From: Desulfobulbaceae bacterium | Lineage (GTDB): Bacteria > Desulfobacterota > Desulfobulbia > Desulfobulbales > Desulfocapsaceae | Assembly: GCA_019163335.1 (NCBI GenBank) | Contig: JAFLKM010000016.1 | Span: 1 to 41,721, forward strand | Length of the DNA stretch: 41,721 nucleotides | Reading direction: 5' to 3' | In this document: positions 26,917-34,192 of the stretch, piece by piece | How the letters are laid out: every line of letters starts with the position of its first letter | Position numbering within the stretch: the stretch's first letter is position 1 | The notes under the pieces: generated by a model | Told to the model about the DNA's origin: nothing | Database searches by the model: none | Seen by the model: only the letters and a program-made list of their open reading frames with translations | Position numbers and translations under genes: made by a program

Positions 26917-27489
26917 ATGAAAATAGGTTGTCCGTCAGCGATGTTTTTTCTGGGTGCTTTGTTCCTCCCCGCTCTCCCTCTACATGGAGGGCAGCAATCC
27001 ATACAGACCGCCTCATCAGCCAGCGCCAAAAGTCAGGCGGCAGGTTTTCCTCTTTCGCCGGAAGATGCCAAACAAATAGTTCTCCAGCACAACCAGGTTC
27101 GAGCCCAAGTTGGTGTCCCTCCGGTGCGTTGGTCGAGGCAGCTTGCTGACTATGCCCAGCAGTGGGCTGATCATCTTGCGGCCACCAGGTGCGGACTTCA
27201 GCATCGTCCGCGTTCGGGCCAGTGGCGACAGGAGTATGGGGAGAACCTGTTTATGGGGACCATCGGCTATTATGGCATCGTGGATGCGGTCAAGGAGTGG
27301 GCAGACGAGAAGAAGCTCTATCCCGGCGGGCCCTATCAGTCCTCCTGGAGAGGGGTCGGCCATTACACCCAGATCGTCTGGCGAGATACTCGGCAGATTG
27401 GCTGTGCCACTTCAGTATGCCAGGGCAATCTGGTCGTTGTCTGTAATTATGATCCTCCCGGCAATTATATCGGCCAGAGCCCCTACTAA
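26917..27489 (+). CDS. Exported CAP (SCP/PR1) domain protein
   Basis: 190 aa from the ATG chosen; the frame is open 30 codons upstream but that part would overlap the DedA gene and precede the signal peptide. The N-terminus MKIGCPSAMFFLGALFLPALPL is a Sec signal. The CAP domain fills the rest: HNQVRAQVGVPPVRW, YGENLF, then the CAP1 motif HYTQIVWRDT and CAP2 motif CNYDPPGNYIGQSPY. It most resembles plant PR-1-like and fungal Pry-like sterol- or lipid-binding proteins. Six Cys residues after the signal region could give three disulfides, fitting a periplasmic or secreted site. The bacterial function is not known. Confidence 0.93.
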   Translation: MKIGCPSAMFFLGALFLPALPLHGGQQSIQTASSASAKSQAAGFPLSPEDAKQIVLQHNQVRAQVGVPPVRWSRQLADYAQQWADHLAATRCGLQHRPRSGQWRQEYGENLFMGTIGYYGIVDAVKEWADEKKLYPGGPYQSSWRGVGHYTQIVWRDTRQIGCATSVCQGNLVVVCNYDPPGNYIGQSPY

Positions 27490-27503
27490 GATGACCTTCC
27501 GTT

Positions 27504-27535
27504 CCTGGAAATAAAATGAGTAAGGCATTTCCAGG
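27504..27535 (+). other. Hairpin after the CAP protein gene
   Basis: A perfect 9-bp inverted repeat (CCTGGAAAT and its complement) with a 14-base loop begins 15 bases after the stop. No T run follows, so it may be a factor-dependent stop or an mRNA-stabilising element rather than an intrinsic terminator. Confidence 0.4.
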
Positions 27536-27650
27536 GTTAAGGCAGCAGAAGGCGCCGGCCCTTTTGACAAAATTCTAAAATACTCTTTGCTCTCCCCCCT
27601 TTATCCGGCCCTTGAGCAGGGAAGAAATCCCTGCCGGAAAGGAAAATCTT

Positions 27651-28892
27651 GTGAGTTCACCGCTGATAGCTGCCAACCCGCCTGCCGAAAAAACAGCCTT
27701 TACCATCCTGATCATGATCAGTGTCTGTCATCTGCTCAACGATATGATGCAGACCCTGCTGTCGGCAATGTATCCTCTGCTCCATGCCACATACAACTTG
27801 AGCTTTGCCCAGATCGGTGCAATTACTCTGACCTTTCAGGGCACGGCCTCTATTCTTCAACCCATTATCGGGTATTCCACAGATCGCCATCCTCGCCCCT
27901 ATTCCCTGGCTTTGGGCATGGGCTTCACGTTAATCGGGCTGGTGCTATTTTCCCGGGCGGGAAGTTTTCCGATACTGCTTGTGGCAGCGGCACTGGTTGG
28001 GACAGGGTCCTCGGTGTTTCATCCGGAGTCTTCACGGGTGGCGCGCATGGCCTCAGGGGGTCGGCACGGCCTGGCGCAGTCACTGTTTCAGGTGGGTGGG
28101 AATGCCGGATCAGCCTTGGGGCCGCTCCTTGCCGCGCTCATCGTGTTGCGCAATGGCCAGAGCAGTCTTGCCTGGTTTTCCATTGCGGCCCTGCTGGGGA
28201 TCTACCTTCTGATTCGGGTCGGGCACTGGTACAAAATGCATGGCATGCGGCGGCTTACATCACGGGCAGCGACGGGTGAGCCCGAGGTGCCGGAGTCTCG
28301 CCGGGCCGTGGTGCAGACCCTGGCCGTCCTGATGGCCTTGATCTTTTCCAAGTTCTTTTATATGGCCAGCATGAGCAATTATTATATCTTTTACCTGATC
28401 GATAAATTTGATCTTTCGGTGCGCAGTGCCCAGCTCTATCTCTTTGTTTTTCTTGCTTCAGCGGCAGTGGGAACGATTTCCGGGGGGCCGATAGGGGATC
28501 GTTTTGGCAGGCGGGTGGTGATCTGGGCATCTATTCTGGGGGTGCTCCCTTTTACCCTGGCCCTGCCCTATGCCAATCTCTTCTGGACGGTGGCGCTCAC
28601 AGTGCCCATCGGTGTGATTCTTGCCTCGGCCTTTCCGGCGATAGTGGTCTATGCCCAGGAACTTCTGCCCTCAAGGGTTGGTACGGTGGCCGGGATGTCG
28701 TTTGGTCTCGCCTTTGGTCTGGCCGGGATAGCGGCGGCAGTGCTTGGGCATCTGGCCGATATGACCAGCCTTGCCTATGTTTATCGGGTGTGCGCGTTTT
28801 TGCCTGCCATTGGTCTGCTGGCCGTTTTTCTGCCCGATCTGAAAAAAGAATCCCGGTTGCGGCGGCGGTCGATAGCCGCCGGTTCTCGATAA
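27651..28892 (+). CDS. MFS exporter, fosmidomycin resistance (Fsr) type
   Basis: A 12-helix major facilitator, 413 aa from GTG, chosen because GGAAAGGA lies about 8 bases upstream; a TTG 13 codons earlier is possible. Family-defining stretches are HLLNDMMQTLLSAMYPLL in helix 1, IIGYSTDRHPRPY in the first cytoplasmic loop, GTGSSVFHPESSRVARMAS, and GGPIGDRFGRRVVIW in the central loop. The HPE motif and the position of the conserved Asn/Asp in helix 1 fit the Fsr subgroup. Actual substrate is unknown; small phosphonate-like or toxic compounds are the family precedent. Confidence 0.9.
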   Translation: MSSPLIAANPPAEKTAFTILIMISVCHLLNDMMQTLLSAMYPLLHATYNLSFAQIGAITLTFQGTASILQPIIGYSTDRHPRPYSLALGMGFTLIGLVLFSRAGSFPILLVAAALVGTGSSVFHPESSRVARMASGGRHGLAQSLFQVGGNAGSALGPLLAALIVLRNGQSSLAWFSIAALLGIYLLIRVGHWYKMHGMRRLTSRAATGEPEVPESRRAVVQTLAVLMALIFSKFFYMASMSNYYIFYLIDKFDLSVRSAQLYLFVFLASAAVGTISGGPIGDRFGRRVVIWASILGVLPFTLALPYANLFWTVALTVPIGVILASAFPAIVVYAQELLPSRVGTVAGMSFGLAFGLAGIAAAVLGHLADMTSLAYVYRVCAFLPAIGLLAVFLPDLKKESRLRRRSIAAGSR

Positions 28893-28917
28893 GAGCACGG
28901 GGAAAGGTGGAATAATC

Positions 28918-29520
28918 ATGGGGAATGCTGCCGTCATTGTGCTTGACTTTGAAACATCGGGTTTGTCGCCCCGGCTTGGAGATCGTGCCATTGAGATCGG
29001 TGCTGTGCTTATTATGGACAACTGCATTGTTGATCGTTTTCAAAGCCTGATCAATCCGGGCATGGTGGTGAGCCCTTTTATTGAAGCGTTGACCGGTATC
29101 AGCAATGCGATGCTGGAAGACGCGCCGCCAGGGGCCGAGGTCATGGTGCAATTTTTAGATTTTATCGGGGACTATCCGCTGGTGGCCCATAACGCCCCTT
29201 TTGACGGCAGATTTCTCGATGCCGAGCTGGCGCGGATCGGCCAGACCAAGAACAATGAACTGCTCTGTACCTTGAAGATGGCGCGACGCATATATCCGCA
29301 TATTGCCAGCCATAAGCTGGAGACCCTGGTCAGATATAAAAAGCTGCCGGTAAGCGGGGTTTTTCATCGCGCCCTGGCCGATGCCGAGATGACCGCGCGA
29401 CTCTGGCTGGTAATGATTGAGGATATGAAAAGGCTTTTTGGACTTTCTCAGATTTCACTGGAGTTTGTGCAGAATCTTTCCCGTATTTCCCGAGCCAGGG
29501 CGCAGGCCCTTTTTGCCTGA
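28918..29520 (+). CDS. DnaQ-like DEDDh 3'-5' exonuclease
   Basis: 200 aa. The three exonuclease motifs are intact: Asp10 and Glu12 in VLDFETSG, Asp96 in AHNAPFDGRFLDAEL, and His150 with Asp155 in FHRALADAEMTARL, so the nuclease should be active. The protein is shorter than replicative epsilon plus its polymerase-binding tail would suggest and has a 40-residue C-terminal extension without a clear clamp-binding motif. It could be a stand-alone PolC/epsilon-like exonuclease in repair or RNA turnover; which one cannot be decided. Starts 25 bases after the MFS gene. Confidence 0.88.
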   Translation: MGNAAVIVLDFETSGLSPRLGDRAIEIGAVLIMDNCIVDRFQSLINPGMVVSPFIEALTGISNAMLEDAPPGAEVMVQFLDFIGDYPLVAHNAPFDGRFLDAELARIGQTKNNELLCTLKMARRIYPHIASHKLETLVRYKKLPVSGVFHRALADAEMTARLWLVMIEDMKRLFGLSQISLEFVQNLSRISRARAQALFA

Positions 29521-29758
29521 TCGGTTTGCGCTGACCAAAGACCGAATCTTCCGTTACTTCCCCTGCAAATTACTTCTATCGCGACTATTGTCATCCCTTC
29601 TTTCTTCCCGTTCCCCTTTCACCTTGGCCCACAGCCCATTGAGCAGTCCATAGTATGCGGAGGCTGCATACGCAGTTTTCCCGCAGATCAAAAACATTGC
29701 CGGGTTGTCTTCGGCTGATCGTTCTCTTTTGCTGTCAACCGGGAAGATTCCTTGGGGA

Positions 29759-30712
29759 TCAACAAAAAGCGGTGGGGTCTGTGATATCTGAAAAACTGAT
29801 GATCGCATTTTTCCCTTTGCGCTTGGTCTCAAACAGGGCCATGTCAGCATTGTCGAGCAGTTCGGTCAGGGTCTTGGCATCATCGGGAAAGGTGGCCATA
29901 CCGCAACTCACCGTAATATGGACGGCGAGATCACAAAAGGTAAGAAAACGAGCTTCTTCAACGGCACGGCGAAGCTGTTCCGCCACCAGAGCCCCTTGTT
30001 TTCGGTCGTGGTTGGCCAGAACTACGACGAATTCATCGCCGCCATAGCTCACTCCGTAACTGTTTTCCGGTAAGCCCTGCATGATAATTTCCGCAAGCTC
30101 GGCGATGGTGCTGCTGGCATTCAGGTGACCGTGGGTGTCCACTACCTTTTTGAAATTGTCGATGTCGATGAAAATGATGGAGATGGGATGCTGTTTCTGG
30201 TTGCGGATCTGTTCGTCGAGGGTTTGGTAAAGGTAGCGGGTGTTGAACAGGCCGGTGAGATCGTCCAGAACCGAGAGATTCCGATAGCGAAGCACACTTG
30301 CCTGGAGTTCCTGCCGCGCCTTGCTCAGGGCGATATGGGTCTGCACCCGGGCCAGCAGCTCCTCCTTGGTGAAGGGCTTGAGGATGTAATCCTGGCCGCC
30401 GGCGTCAAATCCGGCGATGATATCCCTTCTCTCGGTGCAGCCGGTGACAAAGAGGATGGGAATATCTTTGGTCAGGGGGTTCTGCTTGATGGTTCGACAG
30501 ACTTCAAACCCTGAAGCACCTGGCATATCCACATCGAGAAGAACAAGATCCGGCTGAATGGTGGCGATGACCGTCAGGACCTGCTCGCTGCTGCTCACGT
30601 CAGCGACCAGATAGCCGGCGTTGGTCAGCAGTTCTTTCAGCAGTCTGATGATAACTTTGTTGTCATCGGCAATGAGGATGGTCTGGGGTGAGGGAGTAGT
30701 ATTTTCTTTCAT
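29759..30712 (-). CDS. Response regulator diguanylate cyclase (REC-GGDEF)
   Basis: 317 aa from the ATG chosen (MKENTTPSP); the frame is open 35 codons upstream, and neither start has a strong ribosome binding site. The receiver domain covers about residues 10-125, with acidic pair Asp16-Asp17, phospho-acceptor Asp60 (LVLLDVDMPG), and LKPFTKEEL. The GGDEF domain covers about 155-310, with YGGDEFVVVLANHDR complete, so c-di-GMP synthesis is expected. The usual RxxD inhibitory site before GGDEF is absent (PENSYGVSYGGDEF). No cognate histidine kinase is adjacent; the upstream neighbour is the PAS-LuxR regulator on the same strand. Confidence 0.92.
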   Translation of the reverse strand: MKENTTPSPQTILIADDNKVIIRLLKELLTNAGYLVADVSSSEQVLTVIATIQPDLVLLDVDMPGASGFEVCRTIKQNPLTKDIPILFVTGCTERRDIIAGFDAGGQDYILKPFTKEELLARVQTHIALSKARQELQASVLRYRNLSVLDDLTGLFNTRYLYQTLDEQIRNQKQHPISIIFIDIDNFKKVVDTHGHLNASSTIAELAEIIMQGLPENSYGVSYGGDEFVVVLANHDRKQGALVAEQLRRAVEEARFLTFCDLAVHITVSCGMATFPDDAKTLTELLDNADMALFETKRKGKNAIISFSDITDPTAFC

Positions 30713-30880
30713 GGTCGATATGATGGCGGAAAGTGGGAAAAATGTCAAGTTCTCCGGATGAAGATTCATCCGCTTACAAAAGATATCCGGCTCTTCTTTT
30801 TGTGTCGGCCTTTCCACGCTCTCTCTGGGTCACTGTTGTCAATTCGCTCTGTCGGCGTGGTCTCGCGAGCGTATAAACCT

Positions 30881-31735
30881 CTATTGCAAAGAGAGGAGAT
30901 AGGTGCGCAGATTCTTTGCCCGATCCTGCAGGCCCAGTTTGCGGCGCAGGTTCTTCCGATGGAAACTGATGGTGTCCACCGATACCCGGAGTACATCGGC
31001 AATGTCCTGACTGCTTTTCCCCTGGCGAACCAGGGTGGCCACCTCTACCTCCTGGGCGGTGAGCAGAAGCTGAATGGACGAGAGGCGATTGAGGAAGGGG
31101 CTGACGATATCGCGCAGGTGCGATTCCACAATGTCGATCAGGGTTTGCTCACGACTTCCCTGCAGGGTTTTTTTCAACTTCTCCACATAGGGCAGAACCA
31201 GCTCATGGATATTGGCTGTCATCCTCTGCTCAAGATCTCTCAGGTCACGGTCACGATGCTCCAGCAGCACCTTGAGCGCCACATTCATCTCCTCCAGCTG
31301 CTCGCTTTTGATCCGGACTTCTTTTTCCTTGTGCTGTAATTCTTCCTGGGCGAGGATGATGGGGCTGATGTCCTCATGGACAATGATGACCCGGTGTACA
31401 TTCTCTGCGAGATAGGGCAGGATGCGGAGATTGAACCACCTCCGTCTGGTGGGGGAATGACAGGGATACTGGGTCACAAACTCCAGCAGATCTCCCTGAA
31501 GTACCTTGCGAATGCCTAAAGCAACAATATCTCCTTCCCGTTCTCCAGCCTCCCTTGCCGCATCACAGATGGAAAGATAGTTGAGCCCGATGCAGTCTGT
31601 TTTTCCCTGCATCCCGTTTTCTGCTGCGTAGCCTTGCCAGGCTCGATTGGTTTCGATGACCACCCCTTGACTGTCAAGGACTGCCACATGGGCGGAGAGA
31701 GAATTGACAATGACTTCATACATATTGCTGTCCAT
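30881..31735 (-). CDS. PAS domain LuxR-type transcriptional regulator
   Basis: 284 aa; GGAG lies 8 bases before the ATG chosen. A PAS domain covers about residues 3-130 (VAVLDSQGVVIETNRAW, NLRILPYLAENVHRVIIVHEDI). A coiled coil lies at about 130-170, followed by a helical linker. A C-terminal LuxR/GerE helix-turn-helix occupies the last 65 residues: LTAQEVEVATLVRQGKSSQDIADVLRVS, then TISFHRKNLRRKLGL. There is no receiver domain, so it probably senses a ligand or redox state through the PAS domain. It diverges from the three-gene small-protein array across 134 bases, which makes that array its most likely target. Confidence 0.9.
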   Translation of the reverse strand: MDSNMYEVIVNSLSAHVAVLDSQGVVIETNRAWQGYAAENGMQGKTDCIGLNYLSICDAAREAGEREGDIVALGIRKVLQGDLLEFVTQYPCHSPTRRRWFNLRILPYLAENVHRVIIVHEDISPIILAQEELQHKEKEVRIKSEQLEEMNVALKVLLEHRDRDLRDLEQRMTANIHELVLPYVEKLKKTLQGSREQTLIDIVESHLRDIVSPFLNRLSSIQLLLTAQEVEVATLVRQGKSSQDIADVLRVSVDTISFHRKNLRRKLGLQDRAKNLRTYLLSLQ

Positions 31736-31746
31736 GGGAACGCTCC

Positions 31747-31776
31747 TTATAATGATAGCTTGTATTACCATTATAA
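31747..31776. promoter_or_regulatory. Candidate operator: perfect 8-bp inverted repeat
   Basis: TTATAATG and CATTATAA form a perfect inverted repeat with a 14-base spacer, so the half-site centres are 22 bases (about two helical turns) apart. It lies 12-41 bases upstream of the regulator start, in the gap between the regulator and the small-protein array. The spacing suits a dimeric DNA-binding protein bound on one face. It could also simply contain a -10 element for the regulator, since the arms are AT-rich. Confidence 0.45.
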
Positions 31777-31792
31777 CCTTATTTTACCAGTA

Positions 31793-31821
31793 TTGTTTTT
31801 AGGTGTTAACGCAATTATTAT
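31793..31821 (+). promoter_or_regulatory. Candidate sigma-70 promoter of the small-protein array
   Basis: TTGTTT, a 17-base spacer and TATTAT lie about 50 bases ahead of the first small gene and 17 bases after the inverted repeat. An activator bound at the repeat would be placed near the usual upstream activation position. The match is by eye in AT-rich DNA, so confidence is limited. Confidence 0.35.
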
Positions 31822-31869
31822 TAAATCAAAGGAAGTAAAAAGGCTAAAAACTTGACAACGGAGGACATT

Positions 31870-32046
31870 ATGAGTGACGATTTAATAGGTGGATATGGTG
31901 ATATGGTATGGGTACGGGACAAGGACGGAAAAGAGTATGCCTGCTCCATCGATGCCTTGAAGGGAAAGATCAAAACCAAAGAAGAGATGTCAGAGGCAGA
32001 GTTGGCCGGTTGTACCGATCTCAGTACTGTGATTGGCAATTGGTAG
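31870..32046 (+). CDS. Small conserved-array protein, copy 1
   Basis: A 58 aa acidic, soluble protein of unknown family, no signal peptide or membrane segment. GGAGG lies 5 bases before the ATG. The N-terminus MSDDLIGGYGDM differs from the other two copies; from VWVRDKDGKEYAC to the final VIGNW it is identical to them. The first half (DMVWVRDKDGKEYAC) looks like a beta hairpin, the second (TKEEMSEAELAGC) like a helix. There are two Cys, 23 residues apart, in all copies. The nearly unchanged sequence and strong ribosome binding site argue that the protein is really made. I cannot give a function. Confidence 0.85.
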   Translation: MSDDLIGGYGDMVWVRDKDGKEYACSIDALKGKIKTKEEMSEAELAGCTDLSTVIGNW

Positions 32047-32136
32047 GCTGATAAACAAGGACGTGAAGATGTTGTTTTGATGTAGTTGTCAGGTCAACAG
32101 GACAGGAAGTCTTAAAACTTAACAATGGAGAATATC

Positions 32137-32310
32137 ATGAGTGATGAAAAAGGTGGATACGGTGATCTGGTATGGGTACGGGACAAGGACGGAAAAGAGT
32201 ATGCCTGCTCCATCGATGCCTTGAAGGGAAAGATCAAAACCAAAGAAGAGATGTCAGAGGCAGAGTTGGCCGGTTGTACCGATCTCAGTACTGTGATTGG
32301 CAATTGGTAG
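32137..32310 (+). CDS. Small conserved-array protein, copy 2
   Basis: 57 aa starting MSDEKGGYGDL; Cys24 and Cys47. GGAG lies 6 bases before the ATG; an in-frame ATG four codons earlier overlaps that site and is less likely. The protein sequence is identical to copy 3. It starts 90 bases after copy 1, and this gap is the same, base for base as far as I can compare, as the gap before copy 3. No terminator separates the copies, so one message for all three is likely. Confidence 0.85.
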   Translation: MSDEKGGYGDLVWVRDKDGKEYACSIDALKGKIKTKEEMSEAELAGCTDLSTVIGNW

Positions 32311-32400
32311 GCTGATAAACAAGGACGTGAAGATGTTGTTTTGATGTAGTTGTCAGGTCAACAGGACAGGAAGTCTTAAAACTTAACAATGGAGAATATC

Positions 32401-32574
32401 ATGAGTGATGAAAAAGGTGGATACGGTGATCTGGTATGGGTACGGGACAAGGACGGAAAAGAGTATGCCTGCTCCATCGATGCCTTGAAGGGAAAGATCA
32501 AAACCAAAGAAGAGATGTCAGAGGCAGAGTTGGCCGGTTGTACCGATCTCAGTACCGTGATTGGAAACTGGTAG
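32401..32574 (+). CDS. Small conserved-array protein, copy 3
   Basis: 57 aa, identical in protein to copy 2. At DNA level only the last codons differ: ACT to ACC, GGC to GGA and AAT to AAC in STVIGNW, all silent. After the stop the sequence departs completely from the other copies. It is the downstream end of the array, 90 bases before the TPP riboswitch, with no terminator in between. Confidence 0.85.
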   Translation: MSDEKGGYGDLVWVRDKDGKEYACSIDALKGKIKTKEEMSEAELAGCTDLSTVIGNW

Positions 32575-32664
32575 GCTGCTCAACAAAATAATCTGCGGAA
32601 GGCACTAACCCCGTTCATTAAGGGGAGATGTTTTCAGAGCAGCAGTTGCAAAGCAGTAAAAATT

Positions 32665-32752
32665 GTTAGGGGAGCTCGGATAATCCGGGTTGAGAAGTCT
32701 TCAGGCAGACGACCCTTGGCACCCGATCTGGATAATACCAGCGTGGGGAAAC
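32665..32752 (+). promoter_or_regulatory. TPP riboswitch (THI element)
   Basis: The conserved order of the thi box is present: TTAGGGGAGCTCGG at the 5' side, CCGGGTTGAGA, GACCCTTGGCACCCGATC, then CTGGATAATACCAGCG and TGGGGAA closing the first stem. These match the pyrimidine-sensing (CTGAGA-like, here TTGAGA) and pyrophosphate-sensing parts of the thiamine pyrophosphate aptamer. It lies upstream of thiC and is followed by an intrinsic terminator, so high TPP should stop transcription. Confidence 0.93.
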
Positions 32753-32770
32753 AATCACGAACCAATGGTG

Positions 32771-32804
32771 AAGACGCCGTCTGTCTGGACGGCGTCTTTT
32801 TTTT
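32771..32804 (+). terminator. Riboswitch-controlled intrinsic terminator before thiC
   Basis: An 11-bp stem (AAGACGCCGTC with complement) and a 6-base loop are followed by eight T. The T run ends directly at AAGGA, the thiC ribosome binding site, 12 bases before the ATG. Its position between the TPP aptamer and thiC marks it as the expression platform. Confidence 0.92.
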
Positions 32805-32816
32805 AAGGAAAGTACA

Positions 32817-34106
32817 ATGAGGATGACACTGATTGAGCAGCTGCGTAATGGCCGGATTCCCCAGGTCGTAAAGGATCTGGCAGGGAAAGAGTCCGTTGCG
32901 TTGGAGGATATGTGTACTAAAATTACCAGTGGCGAGGTGGCGGTTTGCGGAGCGCGAACCGGCAGAGGCACCATGGCCGTCGGTGCCGGAATGCGAACCA
33001 AGGTGAATGCCAATATCGGCGCCTCCACCCTGGTCTCTTCTTCTGAGCAGGAACGCAAGAAACTTGAAGCAGCCCTGAAGGCCGGTACGGATGCGGTTAT
33101 GGATTTGAGTCTTTGCGATAATCTGGTTGAAATTCGGAAAATGGTATTGAATGAATCCACGGTGCCGGTGGGAACCGTTCCCGTCTATGAAGCCGCCACT
33201 GTTGCCAGAATCCGGCGTGGTGCGGTTGTACGTCTGGATGGCGAGGAATTTTTTGATATCATTGAACGTCAGCTCGATGAGGGTGTGGATTTTATTACGG
33301 TGCATACCGGGGTGGTGCGCAGGCTTATGGAAGCCGCTGATCCCGGCAGGCGCATCGAAGGAATTGTGTCCCGGGGTGGAGCGATTACTGCTGCCTACAT
33401 GCGGGTCAGCGGAGAAGAAAATCCCCTCTATGCCCAGTATGATCGCTTGCTTGAGCTGACGGCTAAATACGATGCCGTCCTCAGCCTGGGTGATGGAATG
33501 AGGCCGGGAGCCATCGCTGATGCGGCCGATTATTTTGAAATCAGTGAGCAGGAAATCCTGGGCGAACTTCAACAGCGGGCCCTGGCCCGGGGCGTGATGA
33601 CCATGATCGAAGGGCCGGGCCATGTGCCCCTGCATAAGGTCGGGGCCGCCGTGCAGCGGATTAAGAAACTCACCGCCAATGCCCCGCTGTATCTGCTTGG
33701 CCCCATTGTCACCGATGTCGCTCCCGGCTATGATCATATCACCTCCGCCATTGGAGCCAGTGTTGCCGGGATGCATGGCGCGGATTTTATCTGCTATGTG
33801 ACGCCGGCCGAACATTTGGGCCTGCCGGTGGCTGAGGATGTGTATGAGGGCGTTATCGCCAGCCGGATTGCGGCGCACGTCGCTGATATTGCCAAGGGCC
33901 TGCCCGGTGCAGAGCTCTGGGATCTCGAAATGTCGAAGGCTCGTAAGAATCTGGACTGGGATAAACAGATGGAGCTGGCCCTGGATCCGGTCAAGGCCAT
34001 GCGGATGCGCAGCGAGCGTTCCCAATCGGGGAAATGCTCCATGTGTGGAGAATATTGCGCTTTTGTCGTTCTGGAAGAAACAAGGGAGAAAGATCCGGTG
34101 GTTTGA
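32817..34106 (+). CDS. thiC: Phosphomethylpyrimidine synthase, short anaerobic type
   Basis: Radical SAM enzyme that rearranges aminoimidazole ribotide into the thiamine pyrimidine. 429 aa: the short form without the N-terminal domain of E. coli ThiC. Core motifs include GTVPVYEAA, VDFITVHTGV, EGPGHVPLHK, LGPIVTDVAPGYDHITSAIG and CYVTPAEHLGLP. The cluster Cys are at residues 407, 410 and 414 (CSMCGEYC), spaced CX2CX3C rather than the CX2CX4C of the long form. The paralogous anaerobic 5-hydroxybenzimidazole synthase BzaF is close to this form, but the TPP riboswitch points to thiamine synthesis. Confidence 0.93.
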   Translation: MRMTLIEQLRNGRIPQVVKDLAGKESVALEDMCTKITSGEVAVCGARTGRGTMAVGAGMRTKVNANIGASTLVSSSEQERKKLEAALKAGTDAVMDLSLCDNLVEIRKMVLNESTVPVGTVPVYEAATVARIRRGAVVRLDGEEFFDIIERQLDEGVDFITVHTGVVRRLMEAADPGRRIEGIVSRGGAITAAYMRVSGEENPLYAQYDRLLELTAKYDAVLSLGDGMRPGAIADAADYFEISEQEILGELQQRALARGVMTMIEGPGHVPLHKVGAAVQRIKKLTANAPLYLLGPIVTDVAPGYDHITSAIGASVAGMHGADFICYVTPAEHLGLPVAEDVYEGVIASRIAAHVADIAKGLPGAELWDLEMSKARKNLDWDKQMELALDPVKAMRMRSERSQSGKCSMCGEYCAFVVLEETREKDPVV

Positions 34107-34192
34107 GGGGATCTTTTGCTGAGAAGTTGAAAATTGAACAGGCTGATCGATGAGAAAAAAATCGTATGATCGGCCAGGGAGAAGAGAGATCC

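Larger units (their letters stand above)
31886..32574 (+). repeat. Tandem direct repeat, three units of about 264 bases
   Basis: Each unit is one small gene plus the 90-base spacer that carries the next ribosome binding site. ATG-to-ATG distances are 267 and 264 bases; the extra 3 come from one additional codon in copy 1. Unit 1 differs from unit 2 by a few bases near the start; the rest, including the spacer, appears identical. This is the pattern of recent unequal crossing-over or gene conversion. Copy number could be wrong in a short-read assembly. Confidence 0.92.

Noticed and set aside
27564-27569. TTGACA as -35 of a promoter for the MFS gene
   Set aside because: No acceptable -10 hexamer is found 16-18 bases downstream.
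29554-29850. 98-codon minus-strand frame running out of the diguanylate cyclase gene
   Set aside because: An in-frame ATG would give about 50 residues (MFLICGKTAYAAS onward), but there is no ribosome binding site and the first half lies inside the GGDEF gene in another frame. It may be real but cannot be supported.
30758-31339. 193-codon plus-strand frame opposite the PAS-LuxR gene
   Set aside because: It is the antisense shadow of the regulator; the PAS and LuxR domains on the minus strand explain the openness.
31886-32574. CRISPR array
   Set aside because: The repeats are about 264 bases, contain complete genes and have no unique spacers or cas genes nearby.
32817-34106. BzaF (anaerobic 5-hydroxybenzimidazole synthase)
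   Set aside because: A TPP, not a cobalamin, riboswitch controls the gene and no other benzimidazole gene is adjacent; ThiC is the simpler call.
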